Assembly: GCA_033439685.1 (NCBI GenBank) | Contig: JAUEDM010000006.1 | Span: 3,286,001-3,350,000, forward strand | Length of the DNA stretch: 64,000 nucleotides | From: Apodospora peruviana | Taxonomy: Eukaryota > Ascomycota > Sordariomycetes > Sordariales > Lasiosphaeriaceae | Direction: 5' to 3' | Shown: one piece after another, positions 55,998 to 64,000 of the stretch | Numbering within the stretch: the stretch's first letter is position 1 | How the letters are laid out: each line of letters opens with the position of its first letter | Program-made: the position numbers and the translations under genes | Notes under the pieces: generated by a model | What the model saw: only the letters and a program-made list of their open reading frames with translations | What the model was told of the DNA's origin: nothing | Database searches by the model: none

Positions 55998-58406
55998 ATG
56001 TACAACAGATATATCCCGCCTCCGAAAGGCAGCCAGCCGGCGGTCCCTACAGCTTCTGTTCAATTAAATTCCAACTATAACAAACCCCCATCGACCCTCT
56101 CAAACGACGAGTCTGAGCGGGCGACAGTTGCTGCGCAGTCGCGCAAGCTCCTCTTCGACGACAACGATTTTCCAGCCACCTCCCACAAGCCCAACCGCGA
56201 CATAGACGAGCTACTCACAGGCACTGTGACTTCAGAGAAGGAGCTCAAAGAAACCCCGAAAGCGCCTCAGAAAACCGAGAATGATTCCAGAGGACATAAA
56301 GAGAAGGCCCTCGGGGAGCTTCCAGGGGAACCCAAGCAAAAGAAACAGAAGAGAGGTGATAACCAAGAACAAGGCGTAGAATCTGCGCCTAAAAGAGAAA
56401 AGAAAAAGGCAAAAAAGCCCAAGAATGACGGAATAGAGGATGGGGAAGACGAGGTTCGAAAAAGGCACAGAACTGTCTTTGAAAAAGTGCAGAAAGCTGT
56501 CCAGGCGAAGCCAGATGCCTCCCAAATAGCCGAGGAGGAATCTGGGCCAGAGGAGGAGGAGGAGGTTCACGATCTCGCGCCCATTCCTCAACCAGATCCG
56601 GTGGTGTTTGACGAATCTAAAATAACCTACGACAGCCTTCCACCCTGGCTGTCTTCCCCGATACGAGTCACCCGGGAAACGAGATGTTCGTTCGCAGACC
56701 TTGGTATTGCGCCCAAATCGGCCAGTCTTTTGCAGTCGAAAGGGTTCCAGGACGCCTTTGCCGTGCAGGCGGTCGCGATACCAATGTTGACGCCAGTCGT
56801 TGACAGACAAGGGGATGTGGTCATATCGGCGCCAACAGGATCGGGAAAGACGCTATCTTACGTGCTCCCGATGGTCCGCGACATCAGCCAAGGCTTGATC
56901 ACCAGGATGAGGGGCATCATCATCGTGCCGACGAGAGATCTCGTGCCACAGGTCCACGCCACTTGTGAAGCCTGCGCCTCCGCGTTCGCCGTTGACAAGC
57001 GCAAAAGAGTCAAAGTAGGAACAGCCGTCGGCAGCCACTCGCTCGAGAAGGAGAGGAAGCAGATTATGAAGGAGGAGCAGAAGTACGACCCGGCGGGATA
57101 CGACAAGTACATGGCGCGCCAAAGGAGGCTGGTCAGTTTGGACAGCTCGGACGACGAAGAAGATGACCCCAGCGGCGACAACCCCGACGACGGCACAAGG
57201 CCCCTTCCCTACCACGTTGTTGTTAAAAGCCCCGATGTCGACATCCTCATTTGCACCCCCGGGCGGCTGGTGGAACACATCAAGAAGACCAAGGGCTTTA
57301 CTCTCGACTATGTCCGCTGGCTGGTTGTCGACGAGGCGGACAAGCTGCTTGCGCAAGACTACCAGCAATGGCTGGGAGTCGTTATGGAGAAGCTCAGCAC
57401 AACCAAGCTGAGCTATCGGGACTTCCCAAACTCGAACAAGACGGGCCCGCGGAAAGTCATCCTCAGCGCGACAATGACGCGTGACCTCAGTCTCCTGAAT
57501 GGACTCAAGCTCTCGAGGCCACGCCTTGTAGTTCTCGAAGGCACCAAGTCCGGCGAGCACCTTTTACCGTCCTCACTCAAAGAATACGCCATCAAAGTCC
57601 GAGATCCAGGCCTCAAGCCACTTTACTTGGTCGATCTGCTGGCGCATATCACCCCTATCACTCCACAAGCTCCTCACCATTCCAAAAGCCGCAAGAAGGC
57701 CAAATCCGTTTCGGAATCCGAATCTAGTAGCAGTGATGCAGACTCTTTATCCGATTCAGACTCTTCTTCTTCGTCCGATTCGGACTCTTCTTCTTCGTCC
57801 GATTCGGACTCTTCAGATACAGAACAACACGGAAAAAAGCAGCTGCAAAAGTCATTCCAAACAACAGTCCTCATATTCACAAAGTCCAACGAGGCGGCCC
57901 TGCGTTTGTCCCGTCTGCTCAGCATCCTAACGCCAGAGTTCGCGCCGCTGATCGGCACCCTGACCTCGTCGACCAAGACCTCCAAGCGCACGCACATCTT
58001 GGGCGATTTTGCGAGGGGCAAGTTGCGTATTCTAGTGGCGTCGGACCTCGTGTCGCGCGGTATCGATTTAGCCAACCTCGATCATGTGGTCAACTACGAT
58101 TTACCTACAAACGAGACGTCGTACGTTCACAGGGTTGGCCGCACCGCCCGTGCGGGGAAGGAAGGCCACGCGTGGACGCTGTACGAGCACGCGCAGGGCA
58201 GGCGGTTCTGGCGCGACTTCGTGGGCCAGGGCGAAGGTGCTGCTACGGATATTGTTAGGTCTCGAAAAGTTGAACGGTTGCAGATTGGATCAGCGGATCT
58301 GACCAAGGAGAATGATGATAAGCAGCTGCCTGTGCCGTTTGAGGAGGGGAGGATCAAGGCTTATGAGGATGCGCTGGAACAGTTGGGTAAGGAGGCTAGA
58401 GGTTAA
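55998..58406 (+). CDS. DBP6: DEAD-box ATP-dependent RNA helicase DBP6, 60S ribosome biogenesis
   Basis: Single exon, 802 aa from the ATG at 55998 (MYNRYIPPPKGS...), which matches the usual DBP6 N-terminus. The 25-residue extension from 55923 looks like leader. A Lys/Glu-rich N-terminal region (to about 230) is followed by motif I SAPTGSGKT (near 278-286), PTRDLVPQV, an acidic insertion (DSSDDEEDDPSGD) before VVKSPDVDILICTPGRL, DEAD (motif II, VVDEADKLL, near 443), SAT (LSATMTRD, near 488), a Ser/Asp-rich insertion near 571-609, then LIFTKSNEAALRLSRLL, ILVASDLVSRGIDL and YVHRVGRTARAG (to about 720). DBP6 acts in the nucleolus at early steps of 60S subunit assembly. The two acidic insertions are typical of the family in fungi; the second is nearly pure Ser/Asp/Glu. 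Confidence 0.96.
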   Translation: MYNRYIPPPKGSQPAVPTASVQLNSNYNKPPSTLSNDESERATVAAQSRKLLFDDNDFPATSHKPNRDIDELLTGTVTSEKELKETPKAPQKTENDSRGHKEKALGELPGEPKQKKQKRGDNQEQGVESAPKREKKKAKKPKNDGIEDGEDEVRKRHRTVFEKVQKAVQAKPDASQIAEEESGPEEEEEVHDLAPIPQPDPVVFDESKITYDSLPPWLSSPIRVTRETRCSFADLGIAPKSASLLQSKGFQDAFAVQAVAIPMLTPVVDRQGDVVISAPTGSGKTLSYVLPMVRDISQGLITRMRGIIIVPTRDLVPQVHATCEACASAFAVDKRKRVKVGTAVGSHSLEKERKQIMKEEQKYDPAGYDKYMARQRRLVSLDSSDDEEDDPSGDNPDDGTRPLPYHVVVKSPDVDILICTPGRLVEHIKKTKGFTLDYVRWLVVDEADKLLAQDYQQWLGVVMEKLSTTKLSYRDFPNSNKTGPRKVILSATMTRDLSLLNGLKLSRPRLVVLEGTKSGEHLLPSSLKEYAIKVRDPGLKPLYLVDLLAHITPITPQAPHHSKSRKKAKSVSESESSSSDADSLSDSDSSSSSDSDSSSSSDSDSSDTEQHGKKQLQKSFQTTVLIFTKSNEAALRLSRLLSILTPEFAPLIGTLTSSTKTSKRTHILGDFARGKLRILVASDLVSRGIDLANLDHVVNYDLPTNETSYVHRVGRTARAGKEGHAWTLYEHAQGRRFWRDFVGQGEGAATDIVRSRKVERLQIGSADLTKENDDKQLPVPFEEGRIKAYEDALEQLGKEARG
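57712..57825. repeat. Ser/Asp-coding imperfect 24-bp repeat within DBP6
   Basis: TCCGATTCGGACTCTTC recurs several times, giving SDSDSSSSSD-type acidic serine blocks between helicase lobes. Confidence 0.85.
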
Positions 58407-58846
58407 TGTATGTATTGTTTGTTTTGAGGATAGATGCATGGATGGATTATACCCATTAGAGGCAGAGAATTTAAGATATACCGGATGGTTTACTTTCTTT
58501 TTGAATGCGATAGATGGGCAAGACAGGTATGGATTCCATGAATGTATGAAACCAATTATTTTCTGTAAAAAAGTGTGTGTTCAGTCCTAACGGTATTGAA
58601 GGTCGATGCTCTGTATGTAATCACCGATTATTTATGGCTGGTTAGGATAATCTACATTTTCCACACTCTTCCCAAGTTAGCTTACATACCTGTGTATCAC
58701 CACCTTCACTAAAACCCCACATCGTCCGGAGACACAAAGAAAACAGCAAAAGAACAAAAAAAAACAAAAAACAAAAAATATGTATTAACATTCCAGAAAT
58801 CAGATCATCTATAGGCTACATCCCATCCACTCATCTACTGTAGGCT
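58407..58846. other. Convergent intergenic (3' UTRs of DBP6 and LHS1)
   Basis: AT-rich; A-rich tract near 58750-58781. No gene. Confidence 0.6.
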
Positions 58847-61800
58847 CTATAGCTCTTCATGCACACGCTTCTCCTCCTTTTTCTCCTCCGTCTTCATCTC
58901 TTCTTGCGACCCCTTCTCCGTTGATGGAGGAGTCCTATCCCCCGATGATCCCTCTTTAGCCTCATAATCATCCATAAACTGCTTAAGCATCTCATCAATC
59001 TCCTCCTGGCTAGGCATTTTCCCGTCTTTGCCCGGCTCCAGCTTGATCTTTTTCGGTCCACCCTTCCCATCCTTCTTAGCGGACTTAGCCTTCTTCGCCT
59101 TGCTATCAGTTGTAGTCTTCTTCTTCTTCTCAAAGTTCTTGACCCCCTTCATCGCCAGGTCCATGCCGGCTTTATCGAGCTTCTCCCGCCGTGCGGTAAT
59201 ATCCTTGCTCAACAAAACCGGGTCGTCCGTCTCGCCAAGCTTTTCCTGGACAGTAAGCTTCTCCTCCAGCCAGGCCGAGACGGACACATAAAGCTCCTCA
59301 CTCTCCTTCAGGTCCTCAATCTTGTAGAGAGGGGGGACAGGGCCGCGATCGTTATCGACGTCCTCAATCAGGACCTGGGTCTTGGTAACCGGCTTAGTGG
59401 TACTGGTCTCCTCGTCCTCAAGACCGTCGAAGTCATCCGATGACGGCGCCGCCGTAACGGTTGTCGTCTCGGTATTTGTAGTGGTAGACGACTGCGACAC
59501 CGAAGCCTGCGATGACGACTGGAACGCCTCGTACTCGGAAATCTGCCGCTTGATGTCCCCGAGGAACACCTGGGTTTGGTTGAGCGCATCCTTGAGACCC
59601 TTGACGAGCTCGGGCCTCTTGGCCGCCTCTTCGATTCTGGTTTGTACGGGCACTACGATGTCCTGCAGCGCCTTGAGGCGGGCCTTGAGCTCGTCACGGG
59701 TCGCGTCGCGCCCATCGCCGTAGAGCCAGTCGCTGGTATCGCTGGTCTTGGTCTCCAGCTTCTTGCGCTCCTCGGCGGTGGAGGCGCCGATGAAGGCTTC
59801 GTTCTCTAGCAGGTCTCTGACCTTGTAGGTGTAGCCCTCGAGCTGGTTGAGCGTCTCTTCGCGAAGTCTCCGTGCGCGGTCGGATGCCTCGAAGGCCTTG
59901 ATCCGGTCCTTAAGGGCCAGGAGATCAGCCTTGGGTAGTTGGGGAATGCCGGTCTTCTCGACCGTGTACTGGACTGGTATGACGACGAGCTTCTTCTTGT
60001 CGGCGGACTTGGCGTCGGCAGACTCGGATGCCGAAGCAGCTGACAAGGAGGTCGAGGTTGAGCTGGTCTTGGAGCTGCTGCTGGTGGTGGTGGATGATTC
60101 GGTAGTCGAGGAGGAAGATGCGGCGTCCGCCTCCTCCGAGCCCTCTGAATCGCCCTTGAGAGGCTGCTGGTCTTTTTTGCCGAAGCCAAAAAGGTTCTTA
60201 ACCCCGTCAACGAAGCCCTCCTTCTCTGTCTCCTCAGCCTCACACTCCACGCTGGCCTTTGTGACGTCCACCTCACCATTTTCGGTAGCTAGACGAACGC
60301 TAACCTTAAACTTGATATCGGCCTTCTCGCACTTGTACTTCTCAACGAGCTCTGAGATCGTTGCGGTCAGGTTCTTGGTGGTAAAGACCTTGGTATCCGC
60401 CTCTGCAAAACCAGGTTGGCTCACAGAAGAAGTTGGCGAGGGCGCAACCTGGTAGAAATTGACGGAAAAGTCCTCGTGGTTGGTGAAAGTGACCTCTTTG
60501 GGGGGCGCGCTGAGGAGCGACGTGGCGGTCCAAAGCCGCTGGTGCTTTGGTTTGCCCTCGTCCGTCTTCCACTTCATGCCGGCAGGGTATGCAGCACCTT
60601 CAGAAACGCGAATCTCCTTGACACGGAAGCTGGGGCTGATCTCTGCCGCTCTGAAGCCCGCGCCAAACACAGCAGCCTCGTCCGAATTGACATTGGTGCG
60701 GATCTTGTCGGCACCGCCGAGAACCTTTTCGAGCTCCTTCTGGACAAAGGGCGTCCGCGAAGCTCCACCGTGAAGGATCACGGAGTCAAGATCCTTAATC
60801 TTGAGCCCGGCGACGTTGAGCGCGTTCTGGATCGCCACACCAACTCTCTCAGCGTGGGTGGAGGCCATGTCCTCAAAATCGGCACGAGCAATCTTGTACT
60901 TGAAGTCGACATCGTCATACAACCCCTCGAAGCTGGCTTGGGTGTTCTGGTTTGCGCTCAGGACGTGCCTCAGCCGTTCCGCCTCCTTAGTCAGCTTGGC
61001 GATGGCGCGGCCGTGGGCCAAGACGCTTGACAGGACTACGTTGGCCTTCTTTGCCTTGGGCGACTCGGCGAATTTGGCCACCATGTCATCCACGATGAGG
61101 GAGTTGAGAGCGTCGCCACCCAAGAACCGGTCCCAGCCGCTGCCTAGAACCTGGACCTCCTGGATGGTCTTGTTGAACTTGCCAACATCCTTGACTGTAC
61201 GGCTCTGAAACTTTAGAATCGTCGCCTTGGTCGAGCCAGCGCCCATGTCGAAGATCATGTGGTGCTCCGGCTTTCCTCCCTCGTTGATATTGGGGAACTG
61301 TCTGCTGGTCGCATAGTTGAGACCAACGGCCAGGCCGTCGCTGATCAGGGACAGAACCTTGAAGCCCGCAAGCTCGGCGGCCAACTCCACACAGCGCTTC
61401 TCTTCGATGGAATAGAAGGGCGGGACGGTGAGAACGGCCGAGCGGACGCTGCTTCCGACCCCGGCGAGGGCCTCAGCGTTGCTTCGGATGCTCTGGAGTT
61501 GCATAGCCAACAGTTCCTCCACCATCCAGGCCTCCTCTTCATGCGTGAATGCGCCGGCGCTCTTGAACGCCGCTGTGCGCCGTAGCTTGTGTGCCTCCAG
61601 TTGCAGGGCTGGGTGGCGCGATAAGTACTCCTGCACTTCTTCGCTGTAGGCGGGCAGGCCCAGGAGGGCCTTGAGGTTCGGGTAGACGTCACCGGGGAAT
61701 CGCGGGGCGAGGGCCAGGGCGTCGGAGCCGTAGGCCCTCTCGGGGTAGGCTCCCGGCTTGGGGCCATTGGGCGAGGGCTTGAAGGCAACGGCGGAGGCTT

Positions 61801-61984
61801 CTTTTCGTCTCGAGTCCTTGGTCAGGACGATCTCGAGGGGGATGCCTGGTTTCACAAGGGCCGCTTTTATGTACTCGGTGCCGAGGTCGATGCCCAGCAC
61901 CGCAGAGACGGCGAAAACATGCGCGGAGAAGAAGAAGACGGCGCAGAGGAGGATGGACAAGGGCGACCGCGTTGCCCGCGCCAT
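58847..61984 (-). CDS. LHS1: ER lumenal Hsp70-like chaperone / nucleotide exchange factor (GRP170 family)
   Basis: Single exon, 1045 aa from the ATG at 61984. The frame is open 38 codons further upstream, but the chosen start gives a typical signal peptide (RSPLSILLCAVFFFSAHVFA, cleaved near residue 27). ATPase motifs: VLGIDLGTEYIKAALV (about 29-44), SVRSAVLTVPPFYSIEEKRC, GLAVGLNYATSRQFPN, HMIFDMGAGSTKATIL and DSVILHGGASRTPFVQKEL. Then come a beta domain, a Ser/Thr-rich loop (near 640-690) and a long C-terminal helical domain with Lys/Glu-rich tail, the standard LHS1/HYOU1 architecture. It acts in the ER lumen as exchange factor for Kar2/BiP and helps protein import and folding. The C-terminus is HEEL, a variant of the HDEL retrieval signal. 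Upstream genes are unrelated. Confidence 0.97.
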   Translation of the reverse strand: MARATRSPLSILLCAVFFFSAHVFAVSAVLGIDLGTEYIKAALVKPGIPLEIVLTKDSRRKEASAVAFKPSPNGPKPGAYPERAYGSDALALAPRFPGDVYPNLKALLGLPAYSEEVQEYLSRHPALQLEAHKLRRTAAFKSAGAFTHEEEAWMVEELLAMQLQSIRSNAEALAGVGSSVRSAVLTVPPFYSIEEKRCVELAAELAGFKVLSLISDGLAVGLNYATSRQFPNINEGGKPEHHMIFDMGAGSTKATILKFQSRTVKDVGKFNKTIQEVQVLGSGWDRFLGGDALNSLIVDDMVAKFAESPKAKKANVVLSSVLAHGRAIAKLTKEAERLRHVLSANQNTQASFEGLYDDVDFKYKIARADFEDMASTHAERVGVAIQNALNVAGLKIKDLDSVILHGGASRTPFVQKELEKVLGGADKIRTNVNSDEAAVFGAGFRAAEISPSFRVKEIRVSEGAAYPAGMKWKTDEGKPKHQRLWTATSLLSAPPKEVTFTNHEDFSVNFYQVAPSPTSSVSQPGFAEADTKVFTTKNLTATISELVEKYKCEKADIKFKVSVRLATENGEVDVTKASVECEAEETEKEGFVDGVKNLFGFGKKDQQPLKGDSEGSEEADAASSSSTTESSTTTSSSSKTSSTSTSLSAASASESADAKSADKKKLVVIPVQYTVEKTGIPQLPKADLLALKDRIKAFEASDRARRLREETLNQLEGYTYKVRDLLENEAFIGASTAEERKKLETKTSDTSDWLYGDGRDATRDELKARLKALQDIVVPVQTRIEEAAKRPELVKGLKDALNQTQVFLGDIKRQISEYEAFQSSSQASVSQSSTTTNTETTTVTAAPSSDDFDGLEDEETSTTKPVTKTQVLIEDVDNDRGPVPPLYKIEDLKESEELYVSVSAWLEEKLTVQEKLGETDDPVLLSKDITARREKLDKAGMDLAMKGVKNFEKKKKTTTDSKAKKAKSAKKDGKGGPKKIKLEPGKDGKMPSQEEIDEMLKQFMDDYEAKEGSSGDRTPPSTEKGSQEEMKTEEKKEEKRVHEEL

Positions 61985-63609
61985 GGTGGGCAAATAGTAG
62001 AGTGGGGTGCCACCACCGGGGGGAGGATCGAACTGTCCCTTTCTGCGATTCTGGTCAAGAGTTTCGAAGCTTTGCGCGGAAGAGGACCGTAAATGCAACG
62101 CTGTGAGTGATGCGGATAAATAAAAGAAAAAGAAAATGGTAGAGACCGTCCAAATATCTAGAAGACGGCGAGCATCAATGGAATCATCAGAGGTGGCCTT
62201 AACTGTGGACCATGTTGGTGGATGCGCCTTGTCATGGCTCTAAATACAGACACTTTTTATGGCTTACCTGTTCTCACAAAAAGGACAAGTTGTGAAATGC
62301 ACAGCACCCTTGCCTGCCGCTGTTGAATGCGACAGGCCAAGGCCAGGGAGCTTTGGCCAATCAGAGCCGGGCACTACAAGAAATTCGGAGCCAGGTGTTC
62401 CAGCTCGGACTTCAGCTTGGCTGGCAGCTGGCGGCCACCTACAGAGTCCAGGTACTCGGGTCCGCCTCCATTTTGAACTTGTGGATGGAACTGCAGTCCC
62501 GTGTTCAACTTCCATGCGACAGCCAAGAGAAAGCAAGTGCTCTTTTCCATTCCATCCTTTTCTTTCTCTCCACTACTTTTTTCTTTCCGTTTCTTTCTAG
62601 GACCTATTTTACACAATCTTATCGAGGTTTAGGAAGACCGCACGCCTGCACAGACTGTACGATTTCAACACCAAGCACCAAGCATTACTGCCGCTACCAT
62701 TTGGTACAGCACCGTGGGTCATTACGGGAGTCGAAGACTAACTGGAGCTCTTCATTGACCATTGTTTTATCGTATCTTCAGCTTTCTTTTCTTCCATCAA
62801 CTACCCGTGTCCAGGTGATATGCCCTTAGCGTTCTGAGGCTGAGGCAAAGCTCCAGCAACCCTAGTCATCTCTTTGGTCTCCCAAAGTTTCCTCGACAGC
62901 AGAGCTCTCTCAATGTTTTTAATAGTCTAGCGGCTACCTACCGCATACATGGATGGACTTGTTCAACCAAAGACATGAGAGGGTCTGACCGTCTGAGTAT
63001 CATTGAGATTTCCAATTTCACTACTACAGTTTAACTTGAAGCTGTCTTAGGGTTAGGGTTTAATGTGTTGTTCGACCCCCTTTCATCAAGTGATTCTTAA
63101 CTCGACCTATCTGCCGAACTGGAAGCATGGGGCAGCCTATCACCGGAATACTTCTAGACGGTCTGGACTTTCAATTCCGCTCTCCTTGCGCAAGTGGCTT
63201 TCAGCGACTGGCTGTGAGCTACAGCCGTCGTGATGGGCTTAAGCAAAGACAAAGGGAGACCTTCACACGCTAAGCCGGGAGCATCGACAGTGATGTTTAC
63301 TGCTTCAAAGAACTGACATCATGGTGGATGAAGTGGGATGATCAGCTTCATATGGCTGCTCTGACAATCCAAAGCTCGAATAGCTATACTTTCAATTCTA
63401 GCTGGCCGATAACCCCTTTGTGCCGTAACAGCTTTAGCTCCAGATTTATTAGATATAAGGAAAGCTAATTAACGTTACACTTCCTCCGACACAGTCCTGG
63501 TCTCATCAGCTTCAATGTGTACCCTGACTACTTCCCACCTGTGATACACCCCCAGCTTACCAACATATATTCATTCCAGTTTATACTCCTCGTCTTCCTC
63601 TCTTTCTAG
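61985..63609. other. Intergenic with interstitial telomere-type repeat
   Basis: Leader/promoter of LHS1 (to about 62250), then no supported gene. TTAGGGTTAGGGTT lies at 63047-63060. Short frames near 62259-62829 lack motifs. The pyrimidine tract at 63585-63609 ending in CTAG could be a splice acceptor for the next gene. Confidence 0.5.
63047..63062. repeat. Interstitial (TTAGGG)2-like sequence
   Basis: Two complete TTAGGG units plus TT. Short enough to be chance or a promoter telo-box. Confidence 0.6.
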
Positions 63610-64000
63610 CCGTCGCTCAACCGCAACAGATTGATCCCAACTTTCCAGGCATTCAACTGCTTCATCAACTGCTTCATCGGCAAAAGTCAGACTGGAAGGT
63701 CGGCCAGACTGTCAACACCACCAGCGGTCCTGTCCAGGGACACCCTGCTACAAATGCCTCTCAGGTCTCCGAGTATCTCGGTATTCCCTACGCTCAACCA
63801 CCGGTTGAAGAACGTCGCTTCCAGCCTCCAGTTGAATATAACGGATCAACGACCATCAATGGAACAAATTTTGTAAGTCTGCACGCGATTGGCTCAGGTT
63901 GTACTCCAGGCTCTAAACCTATCGATCTAGGATACGGTTGTTTGACTCAAACCGTCACTCCTAGCAACTACACCGCATACATCGCAAGCCTAGGGATAAC
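63610..64000 (+). CDS. 5' part of a type-B carboxylesterase/lipase, truncated by the window and possibly damaged
   Basis: From 63609 the frame reads AVAQPQQIDPNFPG..., GQTVNTTSGPVQGHPA, VSEYLGIPYAQPPVEERRFQPP, YNGSTTINGTNF and, later, GYGCLTQTVTPSNYTAYIASL. This is the N-terminal region of fungal secreted type-B carboxylesterases (the oxyanion-hole and GESAG catalytic segments would lie beyond the window). No ATG opens this frame. A signal-peptide-like FILLVFLSF sits just upstream, but one base out of frame. A GTAAGT donor at 63873 and a CTAG acceptor at 63927-63930 would remove 58 nt and shift the frame. Without splicing, the frame stays open with 19 foreign codons. It could be a pseudogene, or a gene with an upstream exon. 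Family call firm, gene integrity doubtful. Confidence 0.7.

Noticed and set aside
61985..62098. Upstream start for LHS1
   Set aside because: It would put 38 polar residues before the signal peptide. The ATG at 61984 gives a normal ER signal.

Overview
The window is nuclear DNA of a filamentous ascomycete, most likely Sordariomycetes/Sordariales-like. This is inferred from short GT-AG introns (mostly 50-80 nt with CTAAC/CTGAC-type branch sites), GC-rich third codon positions, monocistronic genes on both strands, long C/T-rich leaders, intergenic ACCTTACC/AGGTAGGT motifs and families typical of that group. It is a chromosome-arm segment of mostly housekeeping genes. No phage, plasmid, CRISPR array, rRNA gene or secondary-metabolite cluster is visible. 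Exon borders below were derived by hand from splice signals plus reading-frame and family continuity.

Layout. 1-18.8 kb: a fungal sulfotransferase-like P-loop protein (+), a coding-like remnant, a Ser/Thr-rich single-pass membrane protein (-), acetyl-CoA hydrolase/CoA-transferase ACH1 (-), an UNC93/DUF895-type membrane protein (+), an ankyrin-repeat protein (+) and a prolyl-4-hydroxylase-like 2OG-Fe(II) oxygenase (+). 18.8-33.4 kb: about 14.6 kb in which I find no convincing gene. 33.4-37.1 kb: a CDC25-type Ras guanine-nucleotide exchange factor with an SH3 domain (+). 38.4 kb: an intron-containing tRNA-Ala(CGC). 38.8-41.2 kb: an alkyltransferase-like DNA-repair protein (+), convergent with a histidine-phosphatase protein that ends in a PCNA-binding-like motif (-). 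42.2-44.8 kb: an RBR-type E3 ubiquitin ligase (-) with two candidate RING2-completing last exons. 46.7-48.6 kb: an unrecognised coiled-coil protein (-). 50.1-52.1 kb: a divergent Hsp70-like ATPase (+). 52.7-53.1 kb: two fold-back inverted repeats. 54.2-62.0 kb: GPI3/PIG-A (-) and DBP6 helicase (+), divergent from one short promoter region, then the ER Hsp70-like chaperone LHS1 (-). At the right edge lies the 5' part of a type-B carboxylesterase (+) that looks frame-damaged.

The genes do not form one pathway. Loose themes are ER/secretory function (GPI3, LHS1, the P4H-like enzyme, the anchored Ser/Thr-rich protein), acetate metabolism (ACH1), Ras-cAMP signalling (CDC25), ribosome biogenesis (DBP6) and DNA maintenance (ATL plus the possible PCNA-linked phosphatase). 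The observations most worth following up are the duplicated RING2 terminal exon with a 14-nt microexon, the PIP-box on the histidine phosphatase, the gene-free 14.6 kb, the fold-back elements and the apparently decaying esterase.
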